From: Roseicyclus persicicus
Lineage (GTDB): Bacteria; Pseudomonadota; Alphaproteobacteria; Rhodobacterales; Rhodobacteraceae
Assembly (NCBI RefSeq): GCF_012395815.1
Contig: NZ_JAAZQQ010000006.1
Location: 248,001-312,000 of the forward strand
Direction: 5' to 3'
Length of the DNA: 64,000 bases
Made by a program: the position numbers and the translations under genes. Positions 26,052 to 34,320 of this stretch are shown here, piece after piece (the stretch's first letter is position 1; the number at the start of each line of letters is the position of its first letter). The notes under the pieces are model-generated. The model was not told the DNA's origin. It did not search any database and worked only from the letters and a program-made list of their open reading frames with translations.

Positions 26052-26717
26052 TCAGTTGAACCAGTAGTTGAAGCCCACGGTCAGGGTCTGCACCGTGGCC
26101 TCCTGCTGCGTCCAGATCGCGGCCCCCGGCCCGGTGATGTCGGTGCGGAAATCGCCGAAATCCATGTGGCTCAGGTCGATCCGCCAGGTCATGTTGTCGG
26201 CCAGCCGCCCCTCGGCGCCCAAGCCCACCAGCCAGCCGGTCCGCGTCTCGGTCTCGCTGATCCAGGTGCCGTTCTGGTCGTGCCCCGAGGTGAAGCGCCC
26301 CACCGCGGCGCCGGTGCGGCCGTACACCAGGGCATTGCCCACCGGCACGCCAAGCCGCCCCGCCACCGTCAGCAGACCGTCGAGATCGCGGCTGAACACC
26401 GGCACCGAGCCGATGGTCGACTGGGTCGATTCCTCGTGCACGCCGCCCGCCGACAGGCCCGCCTCGACGCCCAGAACGTAGGACCCCATGTCCCAGGACC
26501 GGCCGGCGTGCAGGCCGCCGATCATGCCGTTGCCGTCCATGTCCGACAGCCCGAACCCGGCATAGCCGTTCCGCGGCGTGAAGGCGCCGAAATCGCCCGA
26601 CAGGGCCACGCCGCCCAGATGGCCGCCGACATAGAACCCGTCCCACTCCTGCGCCGACGCCGCCCCGGCCAGCGTCGTGGCCGCGGCCATGCAACCGGCA
26701 ATCACCCAACTCCTCAT
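26052..26717 (-). CDS. Outer-membrane beta-barrel protein (opacity/OmpA-barrel-like)
   Basis: A 221-residue protein with signal peptide (VIAGCMAAATTLAGAASAQE). The mature N-terminus EWDGFYVGGHLGGVALSGDF is the classic start of the eight-stranded porin family 13 / Omp25-type barrel, with alternating strands (SYVLGVEAGLSAGG, NMTWRIDLSHMDFGDF, VQTLTVGFNYWFN end). AAGGAAAG precedes the ATG at 26717. An FNR box lies 84 nt upstream. It is placed between two FNR-driven cytochrome genes and has its own terminator. Function of such small barrels is usually structural; a role in low-oxygen adaptation is inference. Confidence 0.83.
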   Translation of the reverse strand: MRSWVIAGCMAAATTLAGAASAQEWDGFYVGGHLGGVALSGDFGAFTPRNGYAGFGLSDMDGNGMIGGLHAGRSWDMGSYVLGVEAGLSAGGVHEESTQSTIGSVPVFSRDLDGLLTVAGRLGVPVGNALVYGRTGAAVGRFTSGHDQNGTWISETETRTGWLVGLGAEGRLADNMTWRIDLSHMDFGDFRTDITGPGAAIWTQQEATVQTLTVGFNYWFN

Positions 26718-26800
26718 CGGTCTTTCCTTCCTTGTGCGTTCCACGGACCGCGCCCCGCGCGGCCCTGTCCCGTCGCTAGGCGACGCCATCCGAGGTTTGG

Positions 26801-26814
26801 TTGACAGAGATCAA
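26801..26814 (-). promoter_or_regulatory. FNR-type box before outer-membrane protein gene
   Basis: TTGACAGAGATCAA, matching TTGAY-N4-RTCAA. It is 84 nt upstream of the start at 26717 and 56 nt from a second box (26870-26883) in the same divergent promoter region. Confidence 0.8.
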
Positions 26815-26869
26815 TACATCTCCGCGAAACCAACACCGTGGCAGACCGGCCACAGGTGGGACGCGTGGC

Positions 26870-26883
26870 TTGATGCGGATCAA
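26870..26883 (+). promoter_or_regulatory. FNR-type box before second small cytochrome c
   Basis: TTGATGCGGATCAA, a textbook TTGAT-N4-ATCAA site. Its centre is 67 nt before the ATG at 26944, nearly the same geometry as at the first cytochrome gene. Confidence 0.85.
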
Positions 26884-26943
26884 GGCCCGCGCCCCCGCGC
26901 CGGTCTAGTGTCGATCCCGGGGGCCAAAGCGGGAGTGACCATC

Positions 26944-27339
26944 ATGAAACCCTGGATACCGGCGCTGCTCGTGGCCCTGGCGGCCGCGCCCGTCGCGGCG
27001 CAGGACCCCGACGCGGGCGCGCAGCTCTTCGCCGAAAGCTGCGCGGTGTGCCACGGGGCGGGCCTGCGCGGCGACGGCCCGATGGCCGAGCTGCTGGTCA
27101 CGCCGCCGCCCGATCTCACCCGCATCTCCGCCCGCTACGGCGGCAGCTTCCCGCGCGCCGGCATCGCGTGGAAGATCGACGGCCGCGACCCGATCCTCGG
27201 CCACGGCGGCGACATGCCGCTCTACGGCTTCCGCTTCTCGGCGATGTCCGAGGTGCTCACCAGCCCCGGCGGCCAGACCGTGCTGACCAGCCCCGAGGTG
27301 GTCGACCTCGTGGCCTTCCTCGAATCGATGCAGGAGTGA
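26944..27339 (+). CDS. Small c-type cytochrome (paralogue 2)
   Basis: A 131-residue exported monohaem cytochrome c with signal peptide MKPWIPALLVALAAAPVAAQ, haem motif CAVCHG and a probable axial Met in HGGDMPLYGFRF. It is a paralogue of the product at 25601 with conserved spacing between haem motif, RGDGPMAE and the Met loop. It starts at the ATG with GGGAGTGA upstream. The gene ends 6 nt before the convergent ABC-F gene. FNR control indicates use at low oxygen; electron donor and acceptor are not evident here. Confidence 0.88.
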   Translation: MKPWIPALLVALAAAPVAAQDPDAGAQLFAESCAVCHGAGLRGDGPMAELLVTPPPDLTRISARYGGSFPRAGIAWKIDGRDPILGHGGDMPLYGFRFSAMSEVLTSPGGQTVLTSPEVVDLVAFLESMQE

Positions 27340-27345
27340 CGGGCC

Positions 27346-29169
27346 TCAGCCCGCCGCCTCGGCCTTCTCCTCGAGCACCAGCCACTCCTCCTCGGCGGCG
27401 GCCAGCTTGTCCTGCCGTTCCGCCAGCGCCTCGGTCGCCTTGCGGAACTTCACCGGCTCGCGGCTGAACAGCTGCGGGTCGGACAGAAGCTCGTTCAGCT
27501 TGCCGATCTCGGCCTCCAGCCGCGCGATCTCGCCCGGCAACGCCTTCAGCCGGTGCGCCTCGGTGAAGCTCAGGCCCGGCTTGGCCGCGGGCGCCCTGGG
27601 CTTGTCCTTCGGCGCCTCGGCCTTCGCGGGTTTCGCCTTGGCGGGCTCCACCGCCTCGACCGCGCCCCGCTGCGCCACCATGTCCGACCAGCCGCCGGCA
27701 TAGACCACCGCCCGGCCGCCGCCTTCCAGCGCCACCGTCACGCTCGCCACCCGGTCGATGAAATCCCGGTCGTGGCTGACCAGCAGCACCGTGCCCGCGT
27801 ACTCACCCAGCAGGTCCTGCAACAGGTCCAGCGTCTCGATGTCGAGGTCGTTGGTCGGCTCGTCCAGCACCAGGAGGTTGCTCTCCCGCGCCATGATCCG
27901 CGCCAGCAGCAGCCGTGCCTTCTCGCCGCCCGAAAGCGAGCGCACCGGCGCGCGCGCCTGCGCCTCGTCGAACAGGAACTCCTTGAGGTAGCCCACCACG
28001 TGCCGCGGCTGCCCGCGCACCAGCACCTGGTCCGACCGGCCCCCGACCCGCGTCGCGGGGTCCTCGGTCAGGCTCTCCCACAGGGTCGCCTCGGGGTCCA
28101 GCTGCGCGCGCGCCTGGTCGAACACCGCCATCTCGAGGCCCGTGCCAAGGCTCATCGTCCCCTCGTCCGGCGCCAGCTGCCCCGTCAGCATGTTCAACAG
28201 CGTCGTCTTGCCCGCCCCGTTCGGCCCCACGAAGGCCACCCGGTCGCCCCGCAGCACCCGCAGGTCGAAGGGCTGCAGGATCACCTGCTCGCCAAAGCGC
28301 TTGGCGATCCCCTTCGCCTCGATCACCCGCTTGCCCGACTGCGGCCCGGCCTCCAGCGCCATCTCGGCCGCGCCCTGCCGCCGGATGAGGCCCGCCCGCT
28401 CGGCCCGCATCGCCTGCAGCGCGCGCACCCGGCCCTGGTTGCGCTTGCGCCGGGCGCTGATGCCCTCCACCGCCCATTTCGCCTCGGCCTTGATCTTTCG
28501 GTCGAGCTTGTGGCGGCTCTGGTCCTCCTCCTCCCAGGTCTTGTCGCGCCAGGCCTCGAAGGCGTCGAAGCCCCGGTCCTGCCGCCGCACCACGCCCCGG
28601 TCGAGCCACAGCGTCCCCTTCGCCAGCGCCGTGAGAAAGGCGCGGTCGTGGCTGATCAGCACGAAGCCCGCCCTGGTCGCCGCGAGCTCCCGCTCCAGCC
28701 AGCCGATCGCCTCGATGTCGAGGTGGTTCGTCGGCTCGTCGAGCAGCATCAGCTCGGGGGCCTCCGCCAGCAGCCGCGCCAGCGCCGCCCGCCGCCGCTC
28801 CCCGCCCGAGGCGCGCCCCGGCTCGGCCCCGAGCTTCAGTTTCAGCCCCTCGGCCACCGCCTCCACCCGCCAGCCCTCGCCCACCGGCAACCCGGAGGCG
28901 GCATAGTCGCCCAGCGTGGCAAAGCCCGCGAAATCCGGGTCCTGCTCCATGTAGCCCACGCGCACGCCCTCGGGCGTCACCACGGCCCCGGCGTCGGGCT
29001 CCACCAGCCGCGCCATCACCTTCATCAGCGTCGACTTGCCCGACCCGTTGCGGCCGACCAGCGCCAGCCGGTCGCCCTCCTGCACCACCAGCGACAGGTC
29101 GCTGAACAGGGGGTTGCCGCCGAAGGTCAGCGAGATGTCGGTCAGTTGCAGGAGAGGAGCGCGCGCCAT
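27346..29169 (-). CDS. ABC-F family ATPase (Uup-like)
   Basis: A 607-residue protein with two ABC ATPase domains and no membrane helices. Domain 1: Walker A GRNGSGKSTLMKV, signature ASGGERRRAALARLL, Walker B LMLLDEPTNHLD. Linker rich in Arg/Lys (ARRKRNQGRVRALQAM). Domain 2: VGPNGAGKTTLLNML, LSGGEKARLLLARI, LLVLDEPTNDLD. The C-terminal 90 residues are Lys/Ala-rich then form a coiled coil (LEAEIGKLNELL...LAERQDKLAAAEEEW), typical of Uup, which binds DNA or ribosomes. ABC-F proteins act on the ribosome; Uup is also linked to transposon excision. The start is the ATG giving MARAPLLQLTDISLTFGG. Confidence 0.94.
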   Translation of the reverse strand: MARAPLLQLTDISLTFGGNPLFSDLSLVVQEGDRLALVGRNGSGKSTLMKVMARLVEPDAGAVVTPEGVRVGYMEQDPDFAGFATLGDYAASGLPVGEGWRVEAVAEGLKLKLGAEPGRASGGERRRAALARLLAEAPELMLLDEPTNHLDIEAIGWLERELAATRAGFVLISHDRAFLTALAKGTLWLDRGVVRRQDRGFDAFEAWRDKTWEEEDQSRHKLDRKIKAEAKWAVEGISARRKRNQGRVRALQAMRAERAGLIRRQGAAEMALEAGPQSGKRVIEAKGIAKRFGEQVILQPFDLRVLRGDRVAFVGPNGAGKTTLLNMLTGQLAPDEGTMSLGTGLEMAVFDQARAQLDPEATLWESLTEDPATRVGGRSDQVLVRGQPRHVVGYLKEFLFDEAQARAPVRSLSGGEKARLLLARIMARESNLLVLDEPTNDLDIETLDLLQDLLGEYAGTVLLVSHDRDFIDRVASVTVALEGGGRAVVYAGGWSDMVAQRGAVEAVEPAKAKPAKAEAPKDKPRAPAAKPGLSFTEAHRLKALPGEIARLEAEIGKLNELLSDPQLFSREPVKFRKATEALAERQDKLAAAEEEWLVLEEKAEAAG

Positions 29170-29219
29170 GGCCGCGAGCTAGAGGGCCGGCCCGCCGCCG
29201 TCAAGCGTCCCGCCGTTCC

Positions 29220-29357
29220 CCTTCATCTTTCCCCAAATACGCAAGCCCGGCCGGTCCCCCCGCGCGCCGTCCCGGACGGAAGACCGCGCGCCGCGGCAGC
29301 GGCGCGCGCCCCCCGCGCCGGCGGAGCCGGCGCCACCGCCCGGCAGGGCGGCCGGCG
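29220..29357 (-). repeat. Dispersed 3' repeat element, copy B
   Basis: Read on the minus strand it starts just after the stop of the small gene at 29358: a GC-rich hairpin segment similar to copy A (GGCGCCGGCTCCGCCGGCGC, then GGGGGGCGCGCGCCGCTGCC), ending in GCGTATTTGGGGAAAGATGA at 29222-29241. The last 32 nt equal those of copy A. It separates two codirectional genes. Confidence 0.72.
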
Positions 29358-29594
29358 TCAGTTCTTGCTCGCCGTCTCGCCGCAGATCGGCGCGTCGGCC
29401 GCGCCCTCGCACAGCCCCGCGGCAGCGGCCGTCGCCGCCGGCGCGGCGTCCTTCTTCTCCGCGATGGCGGCCTGCACCACCGCCGGCGCCGCGGTCGCCG
29501 CCTCGGGCTTCACCGTCGCGGACGGCTCGGCCGTCGCGAGGGCCAGTCCGGCACTGGCCAGAACGAACACGCCGGAAAGACACACAGACTTCAT
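29358..29594 (-). CDS. Small secreted Ala-rich protein
   Basis: A 78-residue protein with a strong ribosome site (AGGAGG six nt before ATG) and a signal peptide (MKSVCLSGVFVLASAGLALA). The mature part is Ala/Thr/Val-rich with two cysteines near the end (LCEGAADAPICGE). No family recognised; the clean translation signals and signal peptide support it as real. Confidence 0.65.
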   Translation of the reverse strand: MKSVCLSGVFVLASAGLALATAEPSATVKPEAATAAPAVVQAAIAEKKDAAPAATAAAAGLCEGAADAPICGETASKN

Positions 29595-29687
29595 GAGCTG
29601 CCTCCTTTGCAGACGGTCACGCGCGCGGATTTGGGCAAGCCCGCAGCCCGTTGAAGCCCCGCTCACGCAGCTGTGATCGCCATGCGA

Positions 29688-29715
29688 AAAGGGCCGCCCA
29701 CGCGGGCGGCCCTTT
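29688..29715 (-). terminator. Terminator of rplM-rpsI operon
   Basis: Twelve-pair stem AAAGGGCCGCCC / GGGCGGCCCTTT (29688-29699 with 29704-29715), four-base loop. It lies 24 nt downstream of the rpsI stop. Confidence 0.9.
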
Positions 29716-29739
29716 CCTGGAAAACAAGGCTCTGACGGA

Positions 29740-30237
29740 TCAGCGCTTGGAGAACTGGAAGCTCCGGCGCGCCTTGCGCTTGCCGTACTTCTTGCGCTCG
29801 ACCACGCGGCTGTCGCGGGTCAGGAAGCCCGCCGCCTTCAGCGCGCCGCGCAGCGACGGCTCGTAGAACTGCAGCGCCTTCGAGATGCCGTGCTTCACGG
29901 CGCCCGCCTGGCCCGACAGGCCGCCGCCCTTGACGGTCGCCATCACGTCGAACTCGCCCTCGACGCCGGCCACCTGGAAGGGCTGGCGCAGGATCATCTG
30001 CAGCACCGGGCGCGCGAAGTAGGCGTCCATGGTCTTGCCGTTGACGGTGACCTTGCCGGAGCCCGGCTTGATCCAGACGCGGGCTACCGCGTCCTTCCGC
30101 TTGCCGGTGGCGTAGGACCGGCCGAGCGCGTCGCGGACGGGGGCGCGCGGGGTGTCGTCGAAGGCGACGGCGGTGGTGCCGGCGTCCACGGCGCCTTTCA
30201 GCGCGTCGAGCGAAGAGAGGGTCTCGGCCATGGTCAT
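29740..30237 (-). CDS. rpsI: 30S ribosomal protein S9
   Basis: A 165-residue uS9 with the alphaproteobacterial N-terminal extension of about 35 residues ([20 protein letters not shown]). The conserved core starts [20 protein letters not shown] and the C-terminus [18 protein letters not shown] reaches the ribosomal P site. Its ATG overlaps the rplM stop (ATGA), the usual rplM-rpsI coupling. Confidence 0.98.
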   Translation of the reverse strand: MTMAETLSSLDALKGAVDAGTTAVAFDDTPRAPVRDALGRSYATGKRKDAVARVWIKPGSGKVTVNGKTMDAYFARPVLQMILRQPFQVAGVEGEFDVMATVKGGGLSGQAGAVKHGISKALQFYEPSLRGALKAAGFLTRDSRVVERKKYGKRKARRSFQFSKR

Positions 30238-30695
30238 GCGCTCCGGGTGTTCTTGGGGTTCATCGACTTGACGTCGAGGACGGTCGGCTTCTGCGCATCG
30301 TGCGGATGCTCGGCCCCGGCGTAGACGCGCAGGTTGGTCATCTGCTGGCGCGACAGCTTGCCGCCCGGCAGCATGCGCTTGACGGCCTGCACGACCACGC
30401 GCTCGGGGTGGTCGCCCTCGAGGATCTGGCCGGTGGTGCGCGACTTGATCCCGCCCGGGTAGCCGGTGTGCCAGTAGTTCGGCTTCATCCGCTTGTTGCC
30501 CGTCACCTGGACCTTCTCGGCGTTGATGACGATGACGTTGTCACCCATGTCCATCGACGGGGTGAAGGTCGGCTTGTGCTTGCCGCGCAGCCGCATGGCG
30601 ATGATCGAGGCGAGACGGCCCAGAACGACGCCCTCGGCGTCGATCACGACCCACTCCTTCTCGATGTCCGCCGGGGTGGCAGAAAAGGTCTTCAT
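30234..30695 (-). CDS. rplM: 50S ribosomal protein L13
   Basis: A 153-residue uL13. The start [20 protein letters not shown] is preceded by GGAAGAA. Conserved parts: [52 protein letters not shown] and the [20 protein letters not shown] region. It is the first gene of the rplM-rpsI operon, with a 295-bp promoter region shared with the divergent speD gene. Confidence 0.98.
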   Translation of the reverse strand: MKTFSATPADIEKEWVVIDAEGVVLGRLASIIAMRLRGKHKPTFTPSMDMGDNVIVINAEKVQVTGNKRMKPNYWHTGYPGGIKSRTTGQILEGDHPERVVVQAVKRMLPGGKLSRQQMTNLRVYAGAEHPHDAQKPTVLDVKSMNPKNTRSA

Positions 30696-30847
30696 CGGTT
30701 CTTCCTTTCGGGGGCGGACCGGTCCGGCGCGCCAGAATGACAGGGCGGAGCCTGCGCCCCGCCCGGATGTCGCCCTTCTAAGCATTTCCCCGCCTGCGTC
30801 AAGCCCGCCGACGCCCGCAAAACATAAGCAACTCAATATCTTGCATG

Positions 30848-30867
30848 TGGGGTATCATTTTACCCCA
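30848..30867. promoter_or_regulatory. Inverted repeat in the rplM/speD divergent promoter region
   Basis: TGGGGTA-tcattt-TACCCCA, a seven-base inverted repeat in an unusually AT-rich patch (about 30820-30870) within the 295-bp gap. Candidate operator or hairpin; no known regulator assigned. Confidence 0.4.
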
Positions 30868-30990
30868 TGTTTCCGGCCCGGCCCGGTCCCGCAGCCCCGC
30901 CCGGCGCGCCCCGCGAAACCGCTTGCACCGACTCGCGCGGCCCCCTTACCTCCGCGGCGGGCCCCCCGCCCGCCGGAGGACAGACGCGCC

Positions 30991-31362
30991 ATGCCCCCCG
31001 CCCAACCGCAGCCCCTGCCAGCGCCCGGCCCCGCCGGGGTGCAGCTCGTGATCGAGTTGCGCGGGGGCGAGGGCCTCGACGACGCGGCGCGGATCGAGCA
31101 GGCGTTCCGCGACTGCGTGGCGGCCTGCGGGGCGCGGCTCTTGCACCTGCACACCCACCGCTTCAGCCCGCAGGGCGTGACCGGCGTGGCGGTCCTGGCC
31201 GAAAGCCACATCACCGTCCACACCTGGCCCGAGCACGGCTATGCCGCCTTCGACATCTTCATGTGCGGCGCGGCCGACCCGTGGCGCGCGGTGCCGGTGC
31301 TGCGCCGCGCCTTCGCCACCGAGGACGTGGCGGTGACCGAGCTGCGCCGGGGCCCCGCCTGA
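30991..31362 (+). CDS. speD: S-adenosylmethionine decarboxylase proenzyme SpeD (class 1B)
   Basis: A 123-residue AdoMet decarboxylase of the small bacterial/archaeal class. Self-cleavage between Glu71 and Ser72 in VLAESHITVHTWPEHGYAAF would give the pyruvoyl cofactor; Cys92 in DIFMCG is the usual proton donor. It makes decarboxylated AdoMet for spermidine synthesis. GGAGGA lies 11 nt upstream of the ATG. No spermidine synthase is adjacent, though an agmatinase-family gene lies at 40.4 kb. The Pro/Ala-rich first 16 residues are an unusual extension. Confidence 0.92.
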   Translation: MPPAQPQPLPAPGPAGVQLVIELRGGEGLDDAARIEQAFRDCVAACGARLLHLHTHRFSPQGVTGVAVLAESHITVHTWPEHGYAAFDIFMCGAADPWRAVPVLRRAFATEDVAVTELRRGPA

Positions 31363-31369
31363 CCCGGCC

Positions 31370-32350
31370 TCACTCGGGGCGGCAGATCTCGTCGCGCGCG
31401 ATGGCGAGCCCGGTGCGCCACAGGAGCCCCGCCACCACGGCCAGCAGCGCCGCCAGCACCACGAGGCCGATGCCCACATGCACCGCGCTCGCCGCCGCGC
31501 GGCCGTAGGCGAAGCTCGCCACCGACAGCGCCGCCAGCGGAAAGCTGAGCGCCCACCAGCTCAGTGCGAAGGGCAGCTTCGCCAGCTTCGGCACCTGCAC
31601 CAGCACCAGCGCGGCAAAGACATAGGCGGCATTCAGCAGCACATGGGCAAAGGGGTCGATCCCCCCCGCCAGCCGCGTGTAGGACACGAAGGCCACCGCC
31701 GGCGGCGCGATCAGGATCACCAGCGTCGGGAACAGCCGCGCGGGGATCGGCGCGTGAAAGATCAGGCGGTTGAAGACAAGCACCAGCAGGATCAGCCAGA
31801 AGATCATGCCGGCCGAGAAGAACAGCCAGCTGGTCTCGACCCAGCCCAGCGGCACGCCGGCCAGCGGCACGATGACGTTGCCGACCGCCGGGATGAACCA
31901 GGCCGGCGTCAGGTGCCCGACCTCGAAGGCGCGGTGGCTGATCCAGCCCGAGATCACCGCGACGGTCAGCACCCCCTGCCCCACCATCCCCACCAGCCAC
32001 ACCGGCCCCGCCAGGTCCGGCCGGTAGCCGTGGATCGCCGTCGCCATCAGCAGCAGCGAGATGGTGATGGTCGGGAAGAAGGCGAGCTTGACCGGGTGGT
32101 GCCATTCGGCCGCCACCGCGCGGGGGTAGCGGACGGCCTTCGCCAGGTAGACCGCGCCGATGCCGACGAAGCACGCCAGCCCCAGCCACAGCACCGCCCG
32201 CGCCGGCCCCTCGGCCAGATCGTAGCTGCCCGCCGCCGCGTGCAGCGCCAGCGCCAGCCCGAACAGCCCCATCAGCACCGCGAAGAAGGTCACCGGCAGG
32301 TGCTCCAGCCGGCTGAATTCGTCCGTCTCCCGCGCCTGTGCCTCGGCCAT
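31370..32350 (-). CDS. SLAC1/TehA family anion channel or transporter
   Basis: A 326-residue, ten-helix membrane protein of the TehA/SLAC1 (TDT) family. The N-terminus after a short acidic tail reads FSRLEHLPVTFFAVLMGLFG, matching the family start (xPxxxFxxxMGxxGL), and further helices carry KLAFFPTITISLLLMATAIH and PAWFIPAVGNVIVPLAGVPL. Members conduct anions or confer tellurite tolerance; the substrate is not predictable. The ATG at 32350 with GGGGCGGGG is preferred over a GTG 33 nt upstream. Its 3' end nearly touches convergent speD. Confidence 0.88.
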   Translation of the reverse strand: MAEAQARETDEFSRLEHLPVTFFAVLMGLFGLALALHAAAGSYDLAEGPARAVLWLGLACFVGIGAVYLAKAVRYPRAVAAEWHHPVKLAFFPTITISLLLMATAIHGYRPDLAGPVWLVGMVGQGVLTVAVISGWISHRAFEVGHLTPAWFIPAVGNVIVPLAGVPLGWVETSWLFFSAGMIFWLILLVLVFNRLIFHAPIPARLFPTLVILIAPPAVAFVSYTRLAGGIDPFAHVLLNAAYVFAALVLVQVPKLAKLPFALSWWALSFPLAALSVASFAYGRAAASAVHVGIGLVVLAALLAVVAGLLWRTGLAIARDEICRPE

Positions 32351-32435
32351 CCCCGCCCCCGTTGAATTGTCACCGTCAATCACGACGCTATCCCGCGCCG
32401 CACCGGCCCGCAGCGCCGCCCGATGTCGCAGCCCG

Positions 32436-32858
32436 TCACCGCCCGGGCGGGATCGAGTAGGTCATCGAGGCGCGCGCGACCGGCGCCTCGACCCCCTCCG
32501 AGAACAGCAGGCACTCGCCCACCGCCAGCACGCGCCCCAGTTTCAGGATGCGGCAATCGCAGATCATGTCGGCCCCCGCCGCGGGCTTGCGCATGAAGTC
32601 GATGGAGCAGTTCGTGGTCACCGCCAGCGCCCGGGGCCCGATCATGGCGAGAATGGCGAGGTAGACCGACACGTCGGCCAGCGCGAACATCGACGGCCCC
32701 GACACGGTGCCGCCGGGCCGCAGGTGCCGCTCGGCGGTCAGGAGGCGGACGCGGATGGCGTTCTCGCGCACCTCCTCGATGGCGAAATCCTCGGCCACCT
32801 GCGGAAATGCGTCGTGCAGGAACCGCGTCAGCGCGGTCACATCCATCGCCAGTGCCAT
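32436..32858 (-). CDS. PaaI-type hotdog thioesterase
   Basis: A 140-residue hotdog-fold acyl-CoA thioesterase. The segment RPGGTVSGPSMFALADVSVY holds the typical G-G-x-x-x-G-P and Asp of the PaaI active site, and TNCSIDFMRKPAAGADMICD is the following family motif. GGGAGG four nt before the ATG fixes the start. It is divergent from an enoyl-CoA hydratase gene (71 bp between starts), suggesting a shared role in CoA-thioester metabolism. Confidence 0.87.
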   Translation of the reverse strand: MALAMDVTALTRFLHDAFPQVAEDFAIEEVRENAIRVRLLTAERHLRPGGTVSGPSMFALADVSVYLAILAMIGPRALAVTTNCSIDFMRKPAAGADMICDCRILKLGRVLAVGECLLFSEGVEAPVARASMTYSIPPGR

Positions 32859-32929
32859 GTCGCCTCCCTTTCCTGCCCGGCCGCGGGCCTGTAGAGGGGT
32901 TAGGCCAGACGAGGGAGGAAGGAAAGACC

Positions 32930-33724
32930 ATGGCCGAGGACCTTGTGATCCGCGAGGACCGCGGGCCGGTGACGCATCTGACGCTGAACCTGCCCGGCAA
33001 GCTCAACGCCCTGTCGGACGCGATGATCGCCGCCGTCACAGCGCAGTTCTCCGACCTGATGGCGTCCGAGACACAGCGCGTGATCGTGCTGAAGGGCGCG
33101 GGCAAGGCGTTCTGCGCGGGCCACGACCTCAAGGAGATGCAGGCCAAGCGCGGCGGCAAGGACACCGGCGCCCATGCCTTCCGAGACCTGTTCGACCGCT
33201 GCGCGCGGATGATGCAGATGATCCCCCGCCTGCCCCAGCCGGTGATCGCCGAGGTGCATGGCATCGCCACCGCCGCGGGCTGCCAGCTGGTGGCCAGCTG
33301 CGACCTCGCCGTCGCGGCCGAGGATTGCCGCTTCGGCGTCAACGGGGTGAACATCGGTCTGTTCTGTTCGACCCCGATGGTGGCCCTGTCGCGCAACGCC
33401 CCGCGCAAGCAGGTGTTCGAGATGCTGGTGACGGGCGAGTTCATCACCGCCGCCCGCGCCCGCGAGATCGGGCTGGTGAACCGTGTGGTGGCGCCCGACG
33501 CGCTGGCCGCCGAGACCGAGGCGCTGGCCAAGCTGATCGCCGGCAAGCTGGGCACGGCGGTGCGGATCGGCAAGCGCGCCTTCTACGAGCAGCTGCAGCT
33601 GCCGCTCGACAAGGCTTACGAGATGACCGGCGCGGTCATGGTCGAGAACATGCTGAACCGCGACACCAACGAGGGGATCGCCGCCTTCCTCGACAAGCGG
33701 ACCCCCGACTGGTCGCAGGACTGA
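32930..33724 (+). CDS. Enoyl-CoA hydratase/isomerase family protein
   Basis: A 264-residue crotonase-fold protein. Motifs: VLKGAGKAFCAGHDLKEMQA (oxyanion hole, first active-site loop) and EVHGIATAAGCQLVASCDLA followed by RFGVNGVNIGLFCSTPMVAL. The glutamates usual for classical hydration are not obvious in the second loop, so an isomerase or related reaction is possible. Similar proteins are annotated as enoyl-CoA hydratase domain-containing 3-like. GGAGG and GGAAAG precede the ATG. Divergent from the thioesterase. Confidence 0.88.
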   Translation: MAEDLVIREDRGPVTHLTLNLPGKLNALSDAMIAAVTAQFSDLMASETQRVIVLKGAGKAFCAGHDLKEMQAKRGGKDTGAHAFRDLFDRCARMMQMIPRLPQPVIAEVHGIATAAGCQLVASCDLAVAAEDCRFGVNGVNIGLFCSTPMVALSRNAPRKQVFEMLVTGEFITAARAREIGLVNRVVAPDALAAETEALAKLIAGKLGTAVRIGKRAFYEQLQLPLDKAYEMTGAVMVENMLNRDTNEGIAAFLDKRTPDWSQD

Positions 33725-33728
33725 CGGC

Positions 33729-34199
33729 CTAGAGCGCGGCGTCCTTCACCGCCTCCATCGACACGTGGGTGGAGGTGGACGACACGTGCGGCAGGTTCGA
33801 CACCACCTCGGCCAGGATGTCGCGGTAGGCGCGCATGTCGCGGCAACGGATCTTGAGCAGGTAGTCGAACTGCCCCGCGATCAGGTGGCAGGTCTCGATC
33901 TCGGGCACCTTCATCACCGCCGCGTTGAAGGCGCTCAGCGCCGCCTCGCGGGTGTCGGTCAGCCGCACCTCGACGAAGGCCACGTGGTCGCGGTGGAGCT
34001 TTTCCGGGTCCAGCAGCGCCCGGTAGCCGAGGATGTAGCCCTCCGCCTCCAGCCGCCGCACCCGCGCCTGCGTGGGGCTTTTCGACAGGCCGATCCGGCG
34101 CGCAAGTTCCGTCACCGGCAGGCGGCCGTCTTTTGCAAGCTCCGCCAGTATCTTGCGGTCGAACCCGTCAAGTGGCCCGTCCTGCGCCCCATTCTCCAT
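33729..34199 (-). CDS. putR: Lrp/AsnC family regulator, likely PutR
   Basis: A 156-residue Lrp-type regulator: N-terminal winged HTH (FDRKILAELAKDGRLPVTEL, then ARRIGLSKSPTQARVRRLEA) and a C-terminal ligand-binding RAM domain (VMKVPEIETCHLIAGQFDYL). It is divergent from putA (121 bp between starts), the arrangement of PutR in Rhodobacter and Agrobacterium, where proline plus this activator induce putA. The identification as PutR rests on family and position. Confidence 0.88.
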   Translation of the reverse strand: MENGAQDGPLDGFDRKILAELAKDGRLPVTELARRIGLSKSPTQARVRRLEAEGYILGYRALLDPEKLHRDHVAFVEVRLTDTREAALSAFNAAVMKVPEIETCHLIAGQFDYLLKIRCRDMRAYRDILAEVVSNLPHVSSTSTHVSMEAVKDAAL

Positions 34200-34228
34200 C
34201 CTTTGGCCTTTCCTGGTGCCTGATTGCG

Positions 34229-34271
34229 GGAATACCGCCTGTCTCTGCGCGATTTCAAGGAAAACCGCCTG
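34229..34271. promoter_or_regulatory. Direct repeats in putR-putA intergenic region, candidate PutR operator
   Basis: GGAATACCGCCTG (34229-34241) and GGAAAACCGCCTG (34259-34271) are repeated with one mismatch at a 30-bp period, about three helical turns, between the divergent putR and putA genes. Lrp-family octamers bind arrays of helically phased sites, which fits. Confidence 0.5.
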
Positions 34272-34320
34272 CGGGTGCTTTGCTAGGATAGGCGCACCGC
34301 CCGTCCGAGGACCAAAGCCC

